Source: an uncultured Eubacteriales bacterium
GTDB lineage: Bacteria > Bacillota > Clostridia > Oscillospirales > CAG-272
Direction: 5' to 3'
Length of the DNA stretch: 19,004 bases
Assembly: GCA_934489945.1 (NCBI GenBank)
Contig: CAKSSY010000034.1
Location: 1-19,004 of the forward strand
In this document: positions 13,032 through 19,004 of the stretch, in pieces
Position numbering within the stretch: the first letter of the stretch is position 1
Layout: every line of letters begins with the position of its first letter
The notes under the pieces: model-generated
The model's input: only the letters and a program-made list of their open reading frames with translations
Database searches by the model: none
Told to the model about the DNA's origin: nothing
Made by a program: the position numbers and the translations under genes

Positions 13032-13679
13032 ATGGACGAAAAAAAGATACAGTCAATTGCCGACGACGTGTTTGAGCAGATTGAAAATGCCATTTTGGGT
13101 GGTGATCTGCCGCGGGGGTCTTTGGTAACTGAGCAGAAACTGTGCGAACGCTTCGGTGTCAGCCGTACTCCCGTGCGGGAGGCTATGATGCGTCTGCGGC
13201 AGGAAGGATTGGTGGAAGAATCCGGAAAAGGTGCCGTTGTGATTGGCATTACGCATGAGGACATTGCCGACATTTACGATGTCCGTTTGCGTGTGGAGTG
13301 CCTTGCCGCGGCGCGCGCCGCCGACCGTATGACGGAGGCGGAACTGGACAGACTCCGCGAAACGTTGGAGCTTCAGGAGTTTTACACCGAAAAGGGCGTA
13401 GCAGACAGTATCCGCAATCTCGACAGTGAATTTCATCGTCGGATCTTTGTCGGCAGCGGCAGTCGCATTATCGGAAATCTGCTGACCGATCTGCATCGCA
13501 AGGTTCAGCTCTACCGTCGCGTGTCGGTTGAGGATCCCGGACGCGCCCAAAAGGCAACGCTCGAACACCGGGCAATTTATGACGCCATTGCCGTACACGA
13601 CATACAGCGTGCTGAGGAACTGATGATACAACACATCCGCAACGCGCGGGAACACATTCTAAAAAGTATCAAGCCGTAA
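13032..13679 (+). CDS. GntR-family (FadR/FCD subfamily) transcriptional regulator
   Basis: This 215-residue regulator has an N-terminal winged helix: LVTEQKLCERFGVSRTPVRE (31-50), then AMMRLRQEGLVE and the GKGAVVI wing. The C-terminal all-helical FCD ligand domain keeps the usual metal and acid-binding positions: Asp131 and His135 in LDSEFHRRI, His179 in EHRAIYDAI, and His201 in IQHIRNAREH. FCD domains commonly sense carboxylic acids, so citrate, isocitrate or 2-oxoglutarate are reasonable candidates (inference). The ATG lies 7 bp after the citrate synthase stop, with a modest GAGGA site; a frame open back to 12930 overlaps the previous gene. It probably binds the palindrome at 11563-11582 and represses its own operon. 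Confidence 0.92.
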   Translation: MDEKKIQSIADDVFEQIENAILGGDLPRGSLVTEQKLCERFGVSRTPVREAMMRLRQEGLVEESGKGAVVIGITHEDIADIYDVRLRVECLAAARAADRMTEAELDRLRETLELQEFYTEKGVADSIRNLDSEFHRRIFVGSGSRIIGNLLTDLHRKVQLYRRVSVEDPGRAQKATLEHRAIYDAIAVHDIQRAEELMIQHIRNAREHILKSIKP

Positions 13680-13692
13680 GGGAGGAAATCAA

Positions 13693-15615
13693 ATGGGACT
13701 TACCATTGCACAAAAAATCATCCGGGCACATTTGCTGGAGGGCGAAATGATTGCCGGGCACGAGATCGCGCTCCGCATCGACCAGACGCTGACACAGGAT
13801 GCAACCGGCACCATGGCATACCTCGAATTTGAGGCGATCGGAATTCCGCGTGTCCGTACCAAGCTCTCGGTCGCCTATGTTGACCATAACACGCTCCAGT
13901 CGGGTTTTGAAAACGCCGACGATCACCGCTATATTCAGTCTGTGGCAAAAAAATACGGCATCCGTTTTTCCCGTCCCGGCAACGGCATCTGCCATCAGGT
14001 ACATCTGGAACGTTTCGGTGTTCCGGGGATGACATTGATCGGCTCCGACAGTCATACCCCGACGGGCGGCGGTATCGGAATGTTGGCGTTCGGCGCAGGA
14101 GGTCTTGATGTGGCAGTCGCCATGGGCGGCGGCGCATATTATATCACCATGCCGAAAATGATAAAGGTTGAACTGGTCGGAAGCCTTCGTCCGTGGGTAA
14201 GTGCCAAGGATATCAGCCTTGAGCTCTTGCGGATTCTGTCGGTCAAGGGCGGAGTCGGTTCGATCATTGAGTGGGGAGGGGAAGGCATCCGTACTTTAAG
14301 TGTTCCGGAACGTGCCACCATTACCAATATGGGAACCGAGTTGGGAGCGACCACCTCGATCTTTCCCTCCGACGAAATTACGCGCGAATTTCTTGTGGCG
14401 CAGGGGCGTGGCGACGCCTATGTTCCGCTTGCCTCGGATCCCGACGCGGTTTATGACCGCATCATCCGGATCGACCTCGCGGAGTTGGAACCCCTTCTTG
14501 CCTGCCCGCACAGCCCGGACAATATCCAAAAAGCCTCCGCACTTTCCGAAATCAAGGTCGATCAGGTCTGTATCGGCTCCTGTACCAACTCTTCTCTGCG
14601 CGATATGCTCCGCGTGGCGGCAATTCTGAAGGGCAAAAAAATCGCCGATTCGGTCAGCCTTTCGGTTTCTCCCGGGTCGCGGCAGGTGCTTGCCATGCTT
14701 TCGGAGTGTGGCGCACTGTCCGATATGATTGAGGCGGGTGCCAGAATCCTTGAATGTGCCTGCGGTCCCTGCATCGGCATGGGATTTTCTCCGAACTCGG
14801 CAGGGGTTTCGCTTCGCACCTTCAACCGGAATTTCCTCGGCAGAAGCGGAACGCGTGACGCAGGTGTTTACCTTGTCTCTCCCGAAGTGGCGGCTGCAAG
14901 TGCCCTCACGGGCTTTATTACCGATCCGCGCACACTTGGCGACTATCCCGAAATCACGTTGCCGACCTTCTTCAAGATCAACGACAGTGCAGTGCTGATG
15001 CCCGCCGATGAAAAGGATGCCGGCACGGTGGAGATTCTGCGCGGTCCGAACATCAAGCCTTACCCGGAAACGCACCCGCTTGCCGACACCATCCATGCCA
15101 ATCTGACCCTCAAGGTCGGGGACAACATTACCACCGACCACATCATGCCTGCCGGTGCCAAAATTCTGCCCTATCGTTCCAACATTCCCTATATGTCGAA
15201 ATTCTGTTTCGGCGTGTGCGATGAAAAGTTCTCCGAACGCGCCATGGCGGCAGGTTCGACCATCGTTGTCGGTGGCGAAAACTACGGACAAGGCTCCTCC
15301 CGCGAACACGCGGCTCTGGTTCCGCTCTATCTGGGCGTTCGCGCCGTCATTGCCAAGAGCTTTGCCCGCATCCATGCGGCAAACCTCATCAACGCAGGGA
15401 TTTTGCCCCTCACCTTTGCCGACCCTGCCGACTATGACAAACTGACGCAGGATGACAGCCTGACACTGGAAGGTGTGTTTGACGGAATCGCCGACGGAAA
15501 CCTGATTCTGACCGATAAAACCGCCGGTATCCGTATCCCGCTTACCTGTTCGTTCACCAAAAGACAGCAGTCCATTCTCCGCGCCGGCGGTCTGCTTGCC
15601 TACACCAAGGAATGA
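13693..15615 (+). CDS. acn: Aconitate hydratase
   Basis: It isomerises citrate to isocitrate through cis-aconitate with a [4Fe-4S] cluster. This 640-residue single-chain enzyme is shorter than AcnA/AcnB and is the compact form frequent in Clostridia. It shows GSDSHTPTGGGIGMLAFG (117-134), the cluster ligands Cys297 in GSCTNSS and Cys357/Cys360 in CACGPCIGM, and the C-terminal swivel-domain motif GENYGQGSSREHAAL (528-542). These residues would also fit homoaconitase or large IPM isomerase relatives, but the fused swivel domain and the flanking citrate synthase and isocitrate dehydrogenase favour aconitase. GGGAGGA lies seven bases before the ATG, 13 bp after gntR. Confidence 0.95.
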   Translation: MGLTIAQKIIRAHLLEGEMIAGHEIALRIDQTLTQDATGTMAYLEFEAIGIPRVRTKLSVAYVDHNTLQSGFENADDHRYIQSVAKKYGIRFSRPGNGICHQVHLERFGVPGMTLIGSDSHTPTGGGIGMLAFGAGGLDVAVAMGGGAYYITMPKMIKVELVGSLRPWVSAKDISLELLRILSVKGGVGSIIEWGGEGIRTLSVPERATITNMGTELGATTSIFPSDEITREFLVAQGRGDAYVPLASDPDAVYDRIIRIDLAELEPLLACPHSPDNIQKASALSEIKVDQVCIGSCTNSSLRDMLRVAAILKGKKIADSVSLSVSPGSRQVLAMLSECGALSDMIEAGARILECACGPCIGMGFSPNSAGVSLRTFNRNFLGRSGTRDAGVYLVSPEVAAASALTGFITDPRTLGDYPEITLPTFFKINDSAVLMPADEKDAGTVEILRGPNIKPYPETHPLADTIHANLTLKVGDNITTDHIMPAGAKILPYRSNIPYMSKFCFGVCDEKFSERAMAAGSTIVVGGENYGQGSSREHAALVPLYLGVRAVIAKSFARIHAANLINAGILPLTFADPADYDKLTQDDSLTLEGVFDGIADGNLILTDKTAGIRIPLTCSFTKRQQSILRAGGLLAYTKE

Positions 15616-15636
15616 CCCGCGGAGAAAGGAAGCAAT

Positions 15637-16836
15637 ATGTCGAAAATTCAGATGAAAACGCCGCTTGTGGAAATGGACGGCGATGAAATGACCCGCATCC
15701 TCTGGAAAGAGATTAAGGAAGAGTTGATTCTTCCCTTCGTTGACCTCAAAACCGAATATTACGACCTCGGTCTGCCCGAGCGCGAGCGCACGCACGATGC
15801 GGTCACAATCGCCGCGGCAAACGCCAACAAAAAGTACGGTGTTGCCGTAAAATGCGCTACCATTACGCCCAACCGCCAACGCGTTGAGGAGTACGGGCTC
15901 TCTGAAATGTGGAAGAGTCCGAACGGTACCATTCGTGCGGTTCTTGACGGTACCGTGTTCCGTGCGCCCATCCTCATTGACTCGGTGAAACCGCAGGTCC
16001 GGAACTGGAAAAAGCCGATCACCATTGCCCGCCATGCTTACGGCGACGTTTACAAGGCGACCGAATTCCGCATTCCCGGGGAGGGCAAGGCAGAGTTGTT
16101 GTTCACCGGCAAGGACGGCACCGAAATGAGGCAGACCATCTACGATTTTGAGTGTCCCGGTGTTTTGCAGGGAATGTACAACAAGGACAGCTCCATTGTC
16201 TCTTTCGCACATTCCTGCTTCCGTTTCGCGATTCAGACAAAGCAGGATCTCTGGTTCTCTACCAAGGACACCATTTCCAAGCAGTACGACCAGACTTTCA
16301 AACTGATTTTTGAGGACATCTATGAGAAAGAATACAAAGAAACGTTTGAGAAGCTCGGCATTACGTATTTCTATACCCTCATCGACGATGCCGTTGCCCG
16401 CGTGATACGCAGTGAGGGCGGTTTTATTTGGGCGTGCAAGAACTACGACGGCGATGTGATGAGCGACATGGTGTCCACGGCGTTCGGTTCGCTTGCCATG
16501 ATGACCTCGGTTCTCGTCTCTCCCGACGGCAAATATGAATATGAGGCGGCGCATGGTACCGTAACCAAGCATTACTACCGTCATCTCAAGGGAGAAGAAA
16601 CCTCTACCAATCCCATGGCGACCATCTTCGCATGGACAGGAGCTCTCCGCAAACGCGGTGAACTGGACGGATTGTCCGATCTCATGGCATTTGCCGACCG
16701 CCTGGAGGCGGCATGTCTTGCGACGTTGAACGACGGCGTTATGACAAAAGACCTGGTAAGCCTCGTTGAACCGGGAACTCCCGTAACCGCGGTAAACAGC
16801 AAGGCGTTTTTGAAAGCCATTCGCGACAGAATGTAG
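15637..16836 (+). CDS. icd: Isocitrate dehydrogenase, NADP-dependent (type II, eukaryotic-like)
   Basis: It oxidises and decarboxylates isocitrate to 2-oxoglutarate. The 399-residue length and sequence fit the homodimeric type II NADP enzymes rather than the E. coli type: VEMDGDEMTRILW (11-23), SPNGTIRAVLDGTVFR (94-109) for isocitrate binding, CKNYDGDVMSDMVSTAFGS (267-285) with metal aspartates 273 and 277, and AAHGTVTKHYYRHLKG (304-319) followed by ETSTNP. The Arg-His pair in YRHLKG sits where NADP-specific enzymes bind the 2'-phosphate, so NADP is the likely cofactor. AAAGGAAG precedes the ATG; the gap to aconitase is 21 bp. It completes the citrate-to-2-oxoglutarate arm. Confidence 0.95.
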   Translation: MSKIQMKTPLVEMDGDEMTRILWKEIKEELILPFVDLKTEYYDLGLPERERTHDAVTIAAANANKKYGVAVKCATITPNRQRVEEYGLSEMWKSPNGTIRAVLDGTVFRAPILIDSVKPQVRNWKKPITIARHAYGDVYKATEFRIPGEGKAELLFTGKDGTEMRQTIYDFECPGVLQGMYNKDSSIVSFAHSCFRFAIQTKQDLWFSTKDTISKQYDQTFKLIFEDIYEKEYKETFEKLGITYFYTLIDDAVARVIRSEGGFIWACKNYDGDVMSDMVSTAFGSLAMMTSVLVSPDGKYEYEAAHGTVTKHYYRHLKGEETSTNPMATIFAWTGALRKRGELDGLSDLMAFADRLEAACLATLNDGVMTKDLVSLVEPGTPVTAVNSKAFLKAIRDRM

Positions 16837-16855
16837 CGTTGGAAAGGAAAAACTC

Positions 16856-18607
16856 ATGGAATATACGATCAAAAAACTGCCGGAGGGTGCCGAGGCAACT
16901 CTCACCGAACGTCACGGTGAGGACGGCACGGTTCTTCTCGATCTGGACGTAACCTTTACGCCTCCCTGCGCTCCGTCTGTCCTTACGGTGCAGATTGCGG
17001 TTCCCTGTGTGGATATGTTCTCCACCTGGGGTGGCAATTTCCATCAGTATCGCAACCTCGCTCCCGCGTGGAGACGACAGGTGTCCGAATCCCGTCTTGC
17101 TGTCGGCGTTCCGGTGCATCAGCTTGTTTCTTCGCACGGCAGGAACCGTTTCTGTGTTGCACTTTCCGACTGCGCCACTCCCACTTCCATTGCCACCGGC
17201 GTGAAAGAGGAGGATGCCAATATCTACTGTGACGTTTCGTTTTTTACACAGCCCGTGAACACGCTTTCGGCATACCGTGCGACGATACGGATTGACGAGA
17301 GCGATCGCCCTTATCGCGAAGCCATCCGCGATGTGGCGGATTGGTTTGCCGATGACTGCGGTTATCCTGTTGCACATATTCCCGAGGCGGCGCGACGTCC
17401 TATGTACTCCTGCTGGTATTCCTTCCATCAACATATTGACGTTGATGCCATCGTGGAACAGTGCCGTCTGGCAAAGGAAATGGGAATGGAGACCGTCATC
17501 GTTGACGACGGCTGGCAGACCGATGACAACGGACGTGGCTATTCGCGTTGCGGTGACTGGAAAATCTGTCCGACAAAAATTCCCGACATTCACGATTTCG
17601 TGAAGCGGATTCACGAAACCGGCATGAAGGTGATGTTCTGGTACTCCATGCCATATGTGGGACAGGCGACAAAGGCATACGAGCGTTTCAAGACCATGTT
17701 GCTCGGGCACACCGAAAAATTTGGTCCTACATACGGCTTTGCAACATTGGATCCGCGCTATCCCGAGGTGCGGCAATACCTTGTCGGACTTTACGAGACG
17801 GCGGTGCGCGACTGGAAGCTCGACGGCGTGAAGCTCGACTTTGTTGACTCTTTCAAACTGTTCCCCGACCCCCCCGCCTACGACGAGAGGCGCGACGTGC
17901 AGTCCCTGGAAGACGGAATTGACCGTCTTTTGTCCGAGACTTATGCGGCACTGACTGCCGCCAATCCCGAGGTGTTGATCGAATTCCGGCAGAACTATGT
18001 CGGTCCCGCCATCCGCAAGTATGGCAATATGATGCGTGTGGCAGACTGTCCGAACGACTCCTACCGCAATCACACCGCCATTGTGGACATGCGGTACACC
18101 CTCGGAGCTACGCCGGTTCATTCGGATATGCTGATGTGGCATAAGAACGACTCAAAAGAAGGGGTGGCACATCAGTTGATCTGCTGCCTTTACAGTGTGC
18201 CGCAGATTTCGGTAATGCTGAACGAAATCTCTGAGGAGCAGCGCAGGGTGCTTGTGTTCTGGCTGAAATTCTGGAACGAAAACCGCCCGATACTGCTTGA
18301 CGGCGATTTTACGGCAGACGATCCGGGGGCATTTTATACGCAGGAACGCGCCGAAAAGGACGGCGAGATCATTGCTGTGGCGCACGCCAAGGCAATACTG
18401 ACTCTGCCGGACGTATTCCGTCGATTGGTCTTTGTAAATGCCTCGGACGAGGATTTTCTGGTTTTGCGTGCCGAAAAGGCGTTTGGAAAACGACAGTATC
18501 GTGTTCTTTCCTGTGACGGAACGATGGAGGAATCCGGAGAGATGGATTTTGTTGCGGGACTTCATGAAATCCGCGTTCCCCGTTGCGGACTTGTGGAAAT
18601 CCTGTAA
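16856..18607 (+). CDS. GH36 alpha-galactosidase-like glycoside hydrolase
   Basis: This 583-residue protein has no signal peptide, so it should be cytoplasmic. After an N-terminal beta-sandwich (about 1-170) comes a TIM barrel with RPMYSCWYSFHQHID (181-195), VIVDDGWQTDD (214-224) and KVMFWYSMPYVG (258-269). The nucleophile strand is DGVKLDF (323-329, Asp328), and the acid/base region RVADCPNDS (394-402, probably Asp397). It then ends in a short C-terminal beta domain. This is the GH36 plan; the usual R.SDD signature is altered and the protein is shorter than many GH36 enzymes, so specificity (alpha-galactoside, alpha-N-acetylgalactosaminide or other) is open. It starts 19 bp after icd with AAAGGA, so it is probably the last gene of the same operon. 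A repeat copy follows its stop. Confidence 0.85.
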   Translation: MEYTIKKLPEGAEATLTERHGEDGTVLLDLDVTFTPPCAPSVLTVQIAVPCVDMFSTWGGNFHQYRNLAPAWRRQVSESRLAVGVPVHQLVSSHGRNRFCVALSDCATPTSIATGVKEEDANIYCDVSFFTQPVNTLSAYRATIRIDESDRPYREAIRDVADWFADDCGYPVAHIPEAARRPMYSCWYSFHQHIDVDAIVEQCRLAKEMGMETVIVDDGWQTDDNGRGYSRCGDWKICPTKIPDIHDFVKRIHETGMKVMFWYSMPYVGQATKAYERFKTMLLGHTEKFGPTYGFATLDPRYPEVRQYLVGLYETAVRDWKLDGVKLDFVDSFKLFPDPPAYDERRDVQSLEDGIDRLLSETYAALTAANPEVLIEFRQNYVGPAIRKYGNMMRVADCPNDSYRNHTAIVDMRYTLGATPVHSDMLMWHKNDSKEGVAHQLICCLYSVPQISVMLNEISEEQRRVLVFWLKFWNENRPILLDGDFTADDPGAFYTQERAEKDGEIIAVAHAKAILTLPDVFRRLVFVNASDEDFLVLRAEKAFGKRQYRVLSCDGTMEESGEMDFVAGLHEIRVPRCGLVEIL

Positions 18608-18624
18608 ATTGTCCCGGGAAACGC

Positions 18625-19004
18625 CTGGAACGGTCGGGAACTTTTTGAAAAAGAACGTTGGGGAACGGTCAGGAACTTTTTGAAAAAAGTTCCTGACACC
18701 CTCAAAAACTTTTGGAACAAAGGAAAAAGACGCGCCGCCGTAACGCAAGACAAAACGGCGAGACCGCCACAAAAGTTTCGCCCGCCTTTTCAAAGGCGGC
18801 GCGGTCAAGGACGCGGAGTCCTTGTCGCGCTCCGCAGAGCGCGAAATCTCTCATCGGCGTTTCTTTTTGCTTAGCTTTTTCTTTGCGCCTATGGCTCCAA
18901 AGAAAAAGCGGCTGAGGAGTTTGCGAGAGAGAACGGGGGGAACGAAAGCGGAGGGAACCCTTTTCGGGAAAAGGGCTTCCCTCCGCTCCGTTTCCGCGTA
19001 CACG
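18625..19004 (+). repeat. Dispersed hairpin repeat, distal copy
   Basis: No gene is visible. It starts with a 35-bp-spaced partial duplication of GAACGGTC.GGAACTTTTTGA (18628 and 18663). Then come the stem GGAACTTTTT/AAAAAGTTCC (18671-18693), the CGCCGCCGTAACGCAAGACA block, stems CGCCTTT/AAAGGCG (18783-18798), CAAGGAC/GTCCTTG and CGCGCTC/GAGCGCG (to about 18843), and the ATCGGCGTTTCTTTTTGCTT block with GCTTTTTCTTTG/CAAAGAAAAAGC. A 17-bp stem with one bulge closes it (18948-18986, GGAGGGAA..CCCTTTT with complement). Order and orientation match the copies at 0.9-1.8 kb. One of the stems may end the upstream operon, but none has a clear U-tract. Confidence 0.88.

Noticed and set aside
11582..13273. 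A 563-codon minus-strand frame over the citrate synthase gene, and similar ones at 16739-18142 (-), 3471-4487 (+) and 4553-5515 (+)
   Set aside because: All are antisense shadows of well-supported genes and show no motif or start context.
14296..16905. An 869-codon open frame on the minus strand across aconitase and isocitrate dehydrogenase
   Set aside because: It is antisense to two genes with full sets of catalytic motifs. Its translation is low-complexity, rich in Arg, His and Gly, and has no recognisable domain; it reflects codon bias of the true strand.

Overview
The window looks like a chromosomal segment of an anaerobic, endospore-forming Firmicute of the class Clostridia. The pointers are three small CotF/ferritin-like spore-coat-type genes, consensus TTGACA-N17-TATAAT promoters with an extended TGn -10, strong AGGAGG ribosome binding sites, a PlsY acyltransferase, the class II GalT typical of Firmicutes, and a Re-type citrate synthase instead of an ordinary GltA. 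I cannot name the genus. There is no phage, IS transposase, rRNA, tRNA or CRISPR array.

Layout. 1-819: the end of livG and all of livF (branched-chain amino acid ABC transporter ATPases), closed by a 21-bp stem-loop. 835-1806: about 1 kb without genes, built from a repeat family with two 240-bp tandem units differing at one base. 1817-2751 (-): three spore-coat-type genes behind a candidate sigma-E promoter, back to back with dut (2891-3325, +). 3435-5479 (-): an oxidoreductase pair (MDR dehydrogenase and Gfo/Idh/MocA) overlapping by 4 bp, divergent from an AraC regulator (5587-6339). A 25-bp perfect bidirectional terminator (6345-6397) separates that regulator from a leftward operon of DUF3006 protein, plsY and a methyltransferase (8580 to 6400). 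8747-11507 (+): galT and a PfkB-family sugar kinase, separated by 310 bp that hold an inverted copy of the repeat family and a possibly structured leader. 11654-18607 (+): Re-citrate synthase, FadR-type GntR regulator, aconitase, NADP-type isocitrate dehydrogenase and a GH36 alpha-galactosidase-like enzyme, all closely spaced. 18625-19004: another copy of the repeat family.

How the genes work together. Re-citrate synthase, aconitase and isocitrate dehydrogenase form the oxidative TCA arm from oxaloacetate and acetyl-CoA to 2-oxoglutarate, the usual glutamate route in anaerobes with an incomplete TCA cycle. The GntR gene inside the operon and a perfect FadR-type palindrome over the promoter suggest autoregulation. 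GalT, the sugar kinase and the GH36 enzyme point to galactoside use around this operon.

The least explained part is the repeat family. It has a conserved sequence frame with two slots; in each slot different copies carry different stem-loops, unrelated in sequence but each a good inverted repeat. Five copies or part copies are visible here (four at 0.9-1.8 kb, counting the tandem units, plus one inverted at 10.3 kb), and a sixth lies at 18.6-19.0 kb.
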